A stretch of DNA of 13,848 nucleotides, from contig CAJPLH010000032.1 of assembly GCA_905371275.1 (NCBI GenBank), positions 1 to 13,848 on the forward strand. Direction: 5' to 3'. This document shows positions 1 to 8,900 of the stretch, piece after piece. Both the position numbers and the translations under genes were made by a program. The stretch comes from Prevotellaceae bacterium (GTDB lineage Bacteria; Bacteroidota; Bacteroidia; Bacteroidales; Bacteroidaceae). The notes beneath the pieces are model-generated. The model saw only the letters and a program-made list of their open reading frames with translations. It searched no databases and had not been told where the DNA came from. Every line of letters begins with the position of its first letter. Position 1 is the stretch's first letter.

Positions 1-58
1 CCTTTGAAGGCAGAAAAGGGGAGAAAAACAAGAAAAAAGAGAGAAAATCAGATTTTTG

Positions 59-90
59 TTTCAGAATTGGCAAAAGTCTTTCTATTTTTG
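59..90 (+). promoter_or_regulatory. Weak candidate promoter for the DUF6242 lipoprotein gene
   Basis: TATTTTTG at 83-90 matches the Bacteroidota -7 element TAnnTTTG. A poor -33 match (TTTC, 59-62) lies 20 nt upstream. Transcription would begin near 97, giving a leader of about 65 nt. Positions 1-58 are purine-rich with no gene that I can support. The region is AT-rich, so chance matches are likely. Confidence 0.3.
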
Positions 91-162
91 CATATTGATA
101 TATAGTGCCTAAGTAGGAACTTCTTTTGAAAAGGCATTTTCACGCATACACAAGTAGCCATA

Positions 163-1314
163 ATGAGATCAACCAACTCCCTCTTTCCTGCTATGGCGTG
201 CCTAGCATTGGGCACAACAGTCTTGACTGGTTGTTTCAACGACAACACCACTTTGCCAGAAGTGTCCACAGACTGTGTGATCACCGCTTTCCAATTGGAC
301 AAATTGCAACGCACGGTGCAAACACGCACCAAAGACGGACAGAAAGATAGCACCTATGTGCAAAACATTCCTGCATCGGCTTATCCGTTTACCATCGACC
401 AAGAGCGCAATAGCATCTACAATCTCGACTCCCTTCCCAAAGGAGTAGATTTGAGTAGGGTGAAATTGCAAACCTTTAAGGCAAATGGGCTGGCGCGGTT
501 GGTGAGCTTGGTGAATAAATCCGACTCTATCATCAATGCCAACACGGAAGTGGATTTGACAAAGTCTCGCATCCTCAATGTTTATGGATTTGATGGGGTG
601 TCCAAGCGCAGCTACACCGTGGAAGTGCGTGTGCACCGCGAAGAACCCAACGAAGTGACGTGGACACAACCCACAGAAGCACAGTGGACGGCTCAAAACT
701 TTGAGTTCGAAGCCGCCGGAAGTTGGAGCGTCAATGGCCGAAAATTCCGCGTGAACGGCGCAACGGTGTTGACCTCCACCGATGGCACCACTTGGAACAC
801 CGACAGTATGGATGTGGCTGATGCCGCTTTTCTCCCCGATGCCAATGTGACGGGCGCATTGCTCGTATCGCGTGAGGTGAAGGGATTGCAAGAGTGGGTG
901 ATGTATGGCACAAAAGAGGGAAAGTCTTGTGTGTGGTCGCGCAAATGGGACACTAGTGGCACTTATCATTTCCGCTGGGAACGAGTGATTTCTCCCACAT
1001 TGCAAGGATATGTGGCTCCCGTGTTGGAGCATCCTCAAATGATGGCCTTCGATGGTGGACTCTTGTTGGTGGGACGCACCGCACAAAACGAAGTGGTGAT
1101 GCGCTTTAGTCGCGATCACGGTCGCACTTGGGTGCAACATCCCGACTTGGTGTTGCCCACTCATTTCTCCAAAACACAGAAAACACTGCAAGCCGCTATC
1201 GACAAGAACGGACTCTTGTGGTTGCACACCGACAACGGCGTGTGGCGCGCTCGCTTGCATCGTCTTTCGTGGCAAAAACCTCAGGTGACTTATTCTCTCC
1301 CTTCCACAAAATGA
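163..1314 (+). CDS. DUF6242-like lipoprotein with Asp-box repeats
   Basis: This 383-residue protein is predicted to be an envelope lipoprotein of unknown function. The N-terminus has a hydrophobic signal ending in the lipobox LTGC with Cys24, followed by FND. Residues about 35-160 resemble the Ig-like N-terminal part of Bacteroidales DUF6242 proteins, ending in a YTVEVRVH strand. Residues about 165-383 carry two Asp-box motifs of the kind found in sialidase/BNR beta-propellers: STDGTTW (205-211) and SRDHGRTW (316-323). This suggests a propeller-like ligand-binding domain, but no sialidase catalytic set is evident. I chose the ATG at 163 because the lipoprotein signal starts there. The gene is first in a same-strand run with a DUF6089-like protein, uppS and bamA, so an envelope role is likely. 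Family assignment is from memory of the domain pattern and is moderately sure; a role in outer-membrane biogenesis is only inferred from its neighbours. Confidence 0.8.
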   Translation: MRSTNSLFPAMACLALGTTVLTGCFNDNTTLPEVSTDCVITAFQLDKLQRTVQTRTKDGQKDSTYVQNIPASAYPFTIDQERNSIYNLDSLPKGVDLSRVKLQTFKANGLARLVSLVNKSDSIINANTEVDLTKSRILNVYGFDGVSKRSYTVEVRVHREEPNEVTWTQPTEAQWTAQNFEFEAAGSWSVNGRKFRVNGATVLTSTDGTTWNTDSMDVADAAFLPDANVTGALLVSREVKGLQEWVMYGTKEGKSCVWSRKWDTSGTYHFRWERVISPTLQGYVAPVLEHPQMMAFDGGLLLVGRTAQNEVVMRFSRDHGRTWVQHPDLVLPTHFSKTQKTLQAAIDKNGLLWLHTDNGVWRARLHRLSWQKPQVTYSLPSTK

Positions 1315-1450
1315 TGGGAAGACTACACAATAGAAAGCGCAACGCAGCCGTTATATCTAGCAAATGATATGCGCTGCAAAGCCTTGTTTCTCCCCTTTGT
1401 TGGTCAGAGTGGAAAAGAACACGAGGTGGCACTTTCGATTTCTTAGTCCT

Positions 1451-2155
1451 ATGACACGAATTCTCCTCTTCCTTCTCACTTGCTGTTGTTGTTTTGTGGG
1501 TGCGTCTAGTCAAAGCCACGCGCAAAACGAAGAATACTTCACCAAAGAGTGGGGCGTGAGTGTGGGAATGTCGCAACCCCTCGACGACACCAACCCCTCG
1601 TTGTTGAGCCATCCAGGGGTGAGTGTGGGTGGAGTGGTGCGATGGATTTACAATCCGCGTTTAGCACTGCGCACTTCGCTCAATCTCCACACCATCGGTG
1701 GCAGCACAGCAGGGTTGAAAGACTTTTATCCGCCTTCCCCCTCGGCAGTGGGACAAGCGCGTTTGGACTATGCTTATAGCGGATTGTTATTGGATGCCTC
1801 GGCACTCTACGAAGTGCATTTTCTGCCCTACGGCTATCATCGCGGCTATCAAGACCATCGTCGGCTTGTGCCTTATCTTCAGTTGGGATTGGGCGCCGTT
1901 TATGCCAGTAAGTCAGGGAGCGTCACTCCGATTGTTCCCTTTGGTGTGGGATTGAAATATAAGGTTCGTCCACGGCTCAACCTTTCGTTCGATTGGACAA
2001 TTCGCTTTGGACTTTCCGACCGTTGGGACGGACTAGAAGCTCCTCACGCGCTTAAAAGCGACTTTTTCAGAAACAAAGACCATGTGGGTTTGTTGCAACT
2101 GACGCTCACTTATGATTTTTCACCCAGTTGCCCCACGTGCAACAAAGCAGATTGA
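1451..2155 (+). CDS. DUF6089-like outer-membrane beta-barrel protein
   Basis: This 234-residue protein is a predicted small outer-membrane beta-barrel. I start it at 1451, where MTRILLFLLTCCCC opens a clear signal peptide with likely cleavage near SHA/QN. The frame is open back to an ATG at 1364, but that adds 29 polar residues before the signal. The mature part has alternating hydrophobic strands with Gly/Tyr, for example LQLGLGAVYA and GVGLKYKVRPRLNLSFDW, typical of the DUF6089/PorT-like barrels of Bacteroidota. The C-terminus has an unusual CPTC pair (Cys227, Cys230) after the last strand. The stop codon is only 3 nt before the uppS ATG, so the two are almost certainly co-transcribed and probably translationally coupled. 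The position just before uppS and bamA matches the usual Bacteroidales order. Molecular function is unknown. Confidence 0.8.
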   Translation: MTRILLFLLTCCCCFVGASSQSHAQNEEYFTKEWGVSVGMSQPLDDTNPSLLSHPGVSVGGVVRWIYNPRLALRTSLNLHTIGGSTAGLKDFYPPSPSAVGQARLDYAYSGLLLDASALYEVHFLPYGYHRGYQDHRRLVPYLQLGLGAVYASKSGSVTPIVPFGVGLKYKVRPRLNLSFDWTIRFGLSDRWDGLEAPHALKSDFFRNKDHVGLLQLTLTYDFSPSCPTCNKAD

Positions 2156-2158
2156 TAT

Positions 2159-2896
2159 ATGACCACTCTCGATAACAACAGAATTCCTCGTCACATCGCC
2201 ATTATCATGGATGGCAATGGACGCTGGGCAAAAGCGCGCGGACTGGAACGCTCCATGGGGCACCAAGAGGGCGCGCAAACTGTGCGCGACATCACAGAGG
2301 CTGCCTCTAATTTGGGAGTGAAATATCTGACGCTCTATACTTTTTCTACCGAAAACTGGAATCGTCCTTCTCACGAAGTGGCTGCGCTTATGGCACTCAT
2401 CATAGAGAGTCTGGAAGAAGAACTCTTTATGAAAAACAATGTGCGCCTCAAGGTGATTGGCAATCGCAATAGATTGCCCGAGTTTGTGAGAGAAGCACTA
2501 GATCGTTGTGAAAACAACACCGCTGCGAACTCAGGTATGACGATGGTGTTGGCACTTTCTTATTCTGCGCGATGGGAAATCACTGATGCTGCTCGACAAA
2601 TAGCCGAACAAGTGCAACGCGGAGAACTGCGCGCTGAGGACATCACCGAAGAAGTGTTGCAAAACAAACTCACCACGCACTTTATGCCTGATCCTGAATT
2701 GCTCATTCGCACCGGAGGAGAACTCCGTCTCAGCAATTATTTGCTCTGGCAATGCGCATACAGCGAACTTTATTTCACCGAAACTTATTGGCCTGATTTC
2801 ACGGCCGAACATCTCTATGCTGCCATCGCAGATTATCAAAGTAGAGAACGCCGATTTGGCAAAACTTCTGAGCAAGTGACTACCGACAAAGCGTAG
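2159..2896 (+). CDS. uppS: Isoprenyl transferase (di-trans,poly-cis-undecaprenyl diphosphate synthase)
   Basis: This cytosolic, membrane-associated enzyme extends farnesyl diphosphate with isopentenyl diphosphate in cis to make undecaprenyl diphosphate, the lipid carrier for peptidoglycan and surface polysaccharides. The 245-residue length is normal. The signature MDGNGRWA is at 17-24, with Asp18 as the expected Mg/diphosphate ligand, and the Asn-Trp of FSTENWNRP is near 66-67. The C-terminal IPP-binding segment RTGGELRLSN (184-193) supplies Arg184, Arg190 and Ser192, followed by YSELYFTETYWPDF and RRFG (231-234). The usual Gly-rich YGGR-type element reads SYSARWEI here, a mild variation. It starts 3 nt after the preceding stop and lies 118 nt before bamA, so one transcript probably supplies both lipid carrier and outer-membrane assembly factor. 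Confidence 0.97.
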   Translation: MTTLDNNRIPRHIAIIMDGNGRWAKARGLERSMGHQEGAQTVRDITEAASNLGVKYLTLYTFSTENWNRPSHEVAALMALIIESLEEELFMKNNVRLKVIGNRNRLPEFVREALDRCENNTAANSGMTMVLALSYSARWEITDAARQIAEQVQRGELRAEDITEEVLQNKLTTHFMPDPELLIRTGGELRLSNYLLWQCAYSELYFTETYWPDFTAEHLYAAIADYQSRERRFGKTSEQVTTDKA

Positions 2897-3014
2897 TTGC
2901 CGACAGACAGCACAAAGTCTTTGGGAAAAGATGCCCAAAAACTTGTGCGCAACAGAGCAACAAAACAATGATTGCTCGTTTCCATATAGCCCATTCACCG
3001 AACGCATCCCGTTT

Positions 3015-5654
3015 ATGAAATATCTGCACCCTTCTCTTTTCAGTCTGTTGCTGTCGCTAGCCCCCGTGGCTGTTGCAGCGCAAAGCACGCAGACCATCAC
3101 CAAGCCTGAAATCGTCTATTCTCTCCAACCGCGACAATATGTCTTGGGCGGCCTTGTGGTAGACGGTGTGAAAGGCTACGACAATGACCTGCTAGTGAAC
3201 ATCGCCGACCTAGAAGTGGGTCGCACCTATGCCGTGCCTGGCGATGACATTTCGCGTGCCGTGCAGAACTATTGGAAACAAGGACTGTTTTCTAACGTGC
3301 AAGTGGAGGCAGACAGCATTGTTGGCGATAAAATATATCTTCATTTCAAACTCACCGCGCAACCGCGCATCTCCGCTTTGCGATGGAACGGTTTGAAAAA
3401 GTCGCAGCGCGAAGAACTGGAGCAACGTGTGCCCTTGCGTGTGGGCAATCAGGTGACGCCCAACTTGGTGGATCGCACGAAACTCCGCATCAAAAAGTAT
3501 TTTGAGGAAAAAGGCTACAAAAATGTCGAAGTGGACGTGGTGCAACACGAAGATGTGACAGCCGACAATCATATGATTGTAGACATCAATGTCAACAAGA
3601 ACGACAAAATCCTGATTCGTCAGATTCACATCACGGGCGTTGATGAAAAATTGGTGAACCCTTTGAAAAACGCGATGAAGAAAACGAGCGACCGCTCCAC
3701 CTTCAAGAAGTGGATCACCTTTGCTTCTCGCAAATTCCGTCCCGAACAATATGAAGAGGACAAGGGTTTTCTCATCGATAAAATGAACAGTTTGGGCTAT
3801 CGCGATGCCTTAGTGGTGAGCGACTCTGTGGTTCCTGTCGATGCCACTCACGTAGATGTCTATTTGCATCTCAATCAAGGCAAACAATACTACATACGCA
3901 ACATCGCGTGGGTGGGAAATACGGTCTATCCCTCTGACGCTTTGATGCAACAACTTCGCATCAAAAAGGGCGACCTCTACAACCAAACGCTGCTCAACAA
4001 GCGACTCAACGAAGAAGATGACGCCATTGGTAAGCAGTATTACAACAACGGTTATGTGTTCTATCATCTAGAACCCGTAGAAACCAAAGTAGAAGGCGAC
4101 AGCATCGACCTTGAAATGCGCATCAGCGAAGGCAAACAAGCCAAGTTCAACCGTGTGCGCATCTCCGGCAACGACCGTGTTTACGACCACGTCATTCGTC
4201 GTGAAATTCGCACCAAACCTGGCGACCTCTTTTCCATCGAAGCTTTGCAACGCTCCGTGCGCGAATTGGCTGCAACAAAGCAATTTGACAACGAAGTGCT
4301 CCAAAGCGAAATCTTCAAAAATATACGCCCCGATGAAAGTTCGGGAACAGTAGACATCACCTATCCCTTGGTGACCAAAGGAAGTGACCAAATCGAAGTT
4401 TCTGCAGGTTGGGGTGTCACAGGCATCATAGGCCGTGCAAGTTTGAAGTTCACCAACTTCTCTATGCAAAACTTGTTTGGTCGCAATGGCTACAAGCGCG
4501 CAGGTTTCATTCCCCAAGGCGACGGACAAACACTGCAAGTGTCTGTGCAGAGCAATGCGAAATACTATCAAAACTATTCGCTCTCGTTCATCGACCCTTG
4601 GTTTGGCGGAAAGCGTCCCAACCAACTTTCTGTCTCGGCTTTCTTCTCACGCTACACAGACGTCAATTCAAGCTATTATAGCAGTGCCAACTACTACAGT
4701 GGTCTCTACAATTATGGCACCAATTCTAGTGCTTACAACTATGCCAGCTACTACGACCCCGACAAATATATGCAAATGTTGGGAGCAAGTATCGGTTTCG
4801 GTAAGCGTTTGCGTTGGCCAGACGACTACTTCTCTTTCAGTGCATCGCTCAACTATACCCTTTATAGTCTGAAAAACTGGCGCCACTTCCTCATCGCCAA
4901 TGGGGTAAGCAACAATGTGAACCTTGCGCTCACCTTGGCGCGCTCCAGTGTCACCGACCCCATCTTCCCACGTGGCGGTTCTGATTTCTCACTTTCTGTG
5001 GCCTTCACACCACCTTATTCTATGTGGGATGGGAAAAACTACGAAGGATTGGCCACCAATCCTCAAAGTGGTTCCTATGTTCGCGAAGCACAAGAGAAAT
5101 ATCGCTGGATTGAATACCACAAATGGAGTATGAAATTCCGCACCTACACCGCGCTCAACTCCAGTTTGCGTCACGTACCTGTGATTATGACCCGCACTGA
5201 CTTCGGTATTTTGGGAGCCTACAACAAGCACCGCAAGTCGCCCTTTGAAACCTACTATGTGGGTGGTGACGGCATGAGCGGTGGAGGCTATGGATATGCT
5301 AGCGATGTCATTGCCCTCCGTGGTTATGAAAATGGTGCTATTGCCGGTAACGATGGTCTTGGTAAGAAAAACGCCTATGCCTATACGCGTTTGACACTCG
5401 AACTTCGCTATCCGTTGATGTTGGAAAGTACTTCCATCTATGCCTTAGCCTTTGCCGAAGCCGGTAATGCGTGGGCAGACATCAATAGAATGAATCCTTT
5501 CAAACTCAAAACTTCAGCCGGTGTGGGTGTGCGCATCCTCCTGCCTATGGTTGGTTTGATGGGTATCGACTGGGCCTATGGTTTCAAAGAATATGAACAA
5601 GGCTACAAGATTGGTGGCAGTCAGTTCCACTTCGTCTTAGGACAAGAATTCTAA
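3015..5654 (+). CDS. bamA: BamA, outer-membrane protein assembly factor (Omp85)
   Basis: BamA is the core of the BAM complex that folds and inserts beta-barrel proteins into the outer membrane. I start it at 3015 (MKYLHPSLFS), which gives a standard signal peptide ending AVAA/QS and an 879-residue protein; the frame is open to 2931, but those 28 residues precede the signal. Five POTRA domains can be read at about 44-115, 116-197, 199-288, 290-372 and 375-453, each with the GYxx/GNxxY-type turns (GYKNVEV, GNTVYPSDAL, GNDRVYDHVI). The barrel runs from about 457 to the end, with the Omp85 VRGY-type motif as LRGYENG (Arg769) and a terminal Phe, the expected barrel signal. A Ser/Tyr/Asn-rich stretch in the first third of the barrel is probably a surface loop. 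It is last in the envelope cluster and is followed by a terminator; no skp/ompH gene follows, unlike many Bacteroidales. Confidence 0.96.
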   Translation: MKYLHPSLFSLLLSLAPVAVAAQSTQTITKPEIVYSLQPRQYVLGGLVVDGVKGYDNDLLVNIADLEVGRTYAVPGDDISRAVQNYWKQGLFSNVQVEADSIVGDKIYLHFKLTAQPRISALRWNGLKKSQREELEQRVPLRVGNQVTPNLVDRTKLRIKKYFEEKGYKNVEVDVVQHEDVTADNHMIVDINVNKNDKILIRQIHITGVDEKLVNPLKNAMKKTSDRSTFKKWITFASRKFRPEQYEEDKGFLIDKMNSLGYRDALVVSDSVVPVDATHVDVYLHLNQGKQYYIRNIAWVGNTVYPSDALMQQLRIKKGDLYNQTLLNKRLNEEDDAIGKQYYNNGYVFYHLEPVETKVEGDSIDLEMRISEGKQAKFNRVRISGNDRVYDHVIRREIRTKPGDLFSIEALQRSVRELAATKQFDNEVLQSEIFKNIRPDESSGTVDITYPLVTKGSDQIEVSAGWGVTGIIGRASLKFTNFSMQNLFGRNGYKRAGFIPQGDGQTLQVSVQSNAKYYQNYSLSFIDPWFGGKRPNQLSVSAFFSRYTDVNSSYYSSANYYSGLYNYGTNSSAYNYASYYDPDKYMQMLGASIGFGKRLRWPDDYFSFSASLNYTLYSLKNWRHFLIANGVSNNVNLALTLARSSVTDPIFPRGGSDFSLSVAFTPPYSMWDGKNYEGLATNPQSGSYVREAQEKYRWIEYHKWSMKFRTYTALNSSLRHVPVIMTRTDFGILGAYNKHRKSPFETYYVGGDGMSGGGYGYASDVIALRGYENGAIAGNDGLGKKNAYAYTRLTLELRYPLMLESTSIYALAFAEAGNAWADINRMNPFKLKTSAGVGVRILLPMVGLMGIDWAYGFKEYEQGYKIGGSQFHFVLGQEF

Positions 5655-5693
5655 TCCCTTCCGCAATTTTTTTCTCACAAATTAGTGAAATAG

Positions 5694-5742
5694 AGAAAGA
5701 AACGCTCGCAGCTTTCAGAGAGTTGTGAGCGTTTCTTTTTTA
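5694..5742 (+). terminator. Intrinsic terminator after bamA
   Basis: A perfect 12-bp stem pairs 5696-5707 with 5727-5738 (AAAGAAACGCTC with GAGCGTTTCTTT). It extends inward by six more pairs including two G-U, with a 7-nt loop at 5714-5720, and ends in a T run. The left arm lies behind an A-rich stretch, so it may also work on the opposite strand. It closes the uppS-bamA transcript. Confidence 0.9.
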
Positions 5743-5834
5743 GATAGGTCACTTATTCGTTGCAAGGTATTGCAAGTCTATCACTGCCTTCTCACAAGTT
5801 TGTCGCTGCTTCCTCACAATTAGTGCTGAATAAA

Positions 5835-5866
5835 ATTGGAAAACCGCACAAAAATCGCTACCTTTG
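5835..5866 (+). promoter_or_regulatory. Bacteroidota-type promoter of purL
   Basis: TACCTTTG at 5859-5866 is a full match to the -7 consensus TAnnTTTG. ATTG at 5835-5838 matches three of four bases of the -33 TTTG with an ideal 20-nt gap. Transcription should start near 5873, giving a leader of about 33 nt before the ATG at 5906, too short for a purine riboswitch. Confidence 0.8.
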
Positions 5867-5905
5867 CCAAGGTAAACGCGTATAACCCCAAACATTCTTG
5901 CTTAA

Positions 5906-8900
5906 ATGATTTCTTTTTTCCGTACACCTGCGAAGAGCATCATTGCTACACAAGTAGATCATCAGCTCTCCGACGATGAAGTGAAAAAACTTTGTTGGCT
6001 TTTTGGCGAAGCCACGCTTGAAGCTGCCCCCACACTTGAGGGTTGCTATGTTGGCCCCCGCCGTGAAATGATTACCCCTTGGAGCACGAATGCCGTTGAG
6101 ATCACACAAAATATGAATCTCAGCGGCATTTTGCGTATCGAAGAATTCTTCCCCGTGGAAGATGCTTCTGCCGATCACGACCCTATGCTCCAAAGACTCT
6201 ACGAAGGGCTCCATCAAGACATCTTCACCATCAGTCACACACCAGAGCCCATTCGCACTGTCGAAGACCTCGATGCTTACAATGAGCAAGAAGGTTTGGC
6301 ACTCTCGCCTGCCGAAGTGGAATATCTCCACGGAGTAGAACAACAACTCGGCAGAAAACTCACCGATAGCGAAGTCTTCGGCTTTGCACAACTCAATTCT
6401 GAGCACTGCCGACACAAAATATTCGGTGGTACGTTCATCATCGATGGCAAAGAACAACCCTCTGCGCTCTTTGCTATGATCAAGCGCACCACAAAAGAAA
6501 ATCCCCATCGCATCCTCTCTGCCTATAAAGACAACGTGGCTTTCGCAGAAGGCCCCGTGGTAGAACAATTTGCCCCTGCACGTCACGACACTTCCGACTA
6601 TTTCGTCATTCGCGACATCGAAAGTGTCATCTCCATCAAAGCCGAAACCCACAATTTCCCCACCACGGTAGAACCTTTCAACGGAGCTTCCACAGGTACG
6701 GGCGGAGAAATTCGTGACCGTATGGGCGGTGGCGTTGGTTCACTCCCCATTGCCGGCACAGCGGTTTATATGACTGCCTATCCTCGTCTAGACGGTGGTC
6801 GTCCTTGGGAGAGCAATATGGCAGAACGTCCTTGGCTCTATCAGACGCCACAACAAATCCTCACCAAAGCCTCCAACGGTGCTTCCGATTTCGGCAATAA
6901 ATTCGGACAACCCCTCATCGCTGGTTCTGTGCTCACCTTCGAACACGCAGAACACGGCATAAACTATGCCTTCGACAAAGTTATTATGCTCGCAGGGGGT
7001 GTGGGTTATGGCACAAAGCGCGACTGTCTCAAAGGCACTCCCGAGAAAGGCAACAAAGTCGTTGTTGTGGGTGGCGACAACTACCGCATCGGCTTGGGCG
7101 GTGGTTCCGTTTCTTCCGTAGACACCGGACGTTACAGTTCCGGCATTGAACTCAACGCCGTGCAACGTGCCAATCCCGAAATGCAAAAGCGTGCAGCCAA
7201 CCTCGTGCGTGCGCTTTGCGAAGAAGAACACAACCCTGTGGTGTCTATCCACGACCACGGTTCTGCCGGACACGTCAATTGTCTTTCTGAACTCGTAGAA
7301 GAATGTGGCGGTACTATCGACATGAGCGCACTCCCCATCGGAGATACCACTCTCTCTGCCAAAGAAATCATTGCCAACGAGAGCCAAGAGCGCATGGGCT
7401 TCCTCATCGAAGAAGAATACATCGACCAAGTGCGCAAAATTGCTGAACGCGAGCGCGCACCTCTCTATGTGGTGGGTGAAACCACTGGCGATGCCCACTT
7501 CGCTTTCGAGCAAAAAGACGGTGTGCGTCCCTTCGATCTCGACGTAGCACAAATGTTTGGTCACTCTCCTAAGACCGTGATGACCGACACTACGGTGAAG
7601 CGCGACTACACCGCTGCACAATACGATGCAACTCTTTTGGATGAATATCTCGAGAATGTGCTCCAACTCGAAGCCGTGGCTTGTAAAGATTGGCTCACCA
7701 ACAAAGTGGACCGCTCCGTAACCGGTAAGGTGGCACAACAACAATGCCAAGGCGAACTCCAACTTCCCCTTGCCGACTGTGGCGTGGTGGCTTTGGACTA
7801 TCGCGGAAAAGCGGGTATCGCCACTGCCATTGGTCACGCTCCACAAGTAGGTTTGGCCAATGCAGCTGCTGGTTCGGTGATGGCCGTTGCCGAATCGCTC
7901 ACCAACATTGTGTGGGCTCCTCTCGCACAAGGACTCAACAGCGTGAGTCTTTCCGCCAACTGGATGTGGCCTTGTCGTTCACAGCAAGGTGAAGACGCGC
8001 GTCTCTATGAAGGTGTCAAAGCCCTCAGCGATTTCTGCTGCGAACTTCACATCAACGTCCCCACTGGTAAGGACTCCCTCTCCATGACTCAGCAATATCC
8101 CGATGGAGAGAAGGTAATTTCTCCAGGTACCGTCATTGTGAGTGCAGGTGGTGAAGTCAATGATGTGCGCAAAGTGGTGCGTCCTGTTGTAGTCAATGAG
8201 TCCAACAGCAAGATTTATCACCTCGACTTCTCTTCACTCGCTCCACAACTCGGTGGTTCTGCCTTCGCACAAACCCTCGGCTATGTGGGAAGCGATGTGC
8301 CCACAGTGGCCAATGCCGCTTACTTCCGTTCTGCCTTTGCAGCTGTGCAAGCCATGGTGCAAGAAGGCATCCTCCTCGCTGGTCACGACATCAGTGCAGG
8401 CGGTCTCATTACCGCTTTGTTGGAAATGTGCTTCGCCAACACAGAAGGCGGTCTGACGGTGCAACTCGACAACCTCGGTACTGCCGATCTCGTGCATCAA
8501 CTCTTTGCCGAAAACCCCGCAGTCTTGGTGCAAGTGGCTGATAAAGACGAAGTGCGCTTCAACGCTATCTTGGCAGAACACGGTGTGAAAGCCACAGTAC
8601 TTGCTGTGCCCACCGAAGAGCGTCATATCCTTGTGGAGAAAGACGGTGCAGAATACCAATTCTTCATCGACCACCTCCGCGATGTGTGGTATTCCACTTC
8701 CTTCCTCCTCGATGAACATCAGAGTTTCCACGGCAAAGCAGCAGAGCGTTTCCGCAACTACAAGCAGCAACCCATCGAACTCAACTTCCATCCTTCCTTC
8801 CAAGGCACGTTTGAAAGCCTCGGAGTTTCTCCCGATCGTCGCACACCCTCTGGCGTTCGTGCGGCTATCATCCGTGAGAAGGGAACGAATGGCGAACGCG

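Noticed and set aside
202..1275. 357-codon minus-strand open frame opposite the lipoprotein gene
   Set aside because: The plus-strand frame has a clear lipobox and Asp-box motifs; the antisense product has no recognisable features.
1364..1450. N-terminal extension of the DUF6089-like protein
   Set aside because: The 29 extra residues precede a standard signal peptide starting at 1451. The 136-nt gap also shows no clear promoter.
2931..3014. N-terminal extension of BamA
   Set aside because: The 28 extra residues are polar and precede a clear signal peptide at 3015, so the later ATG is preferred.
5867..5905. Purine riboswitch in the purL leader
   Set aside because: The predicted leader is only about 33 nt, too short for a purine aptamer, and no conserved core is visible.
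6788..7930. 380-codon minus-strand open frame opposite purL
   Set aside because: Same reasoning: antisense shadow of purL with no family resemblance, promoter or spacing that would support a gene.
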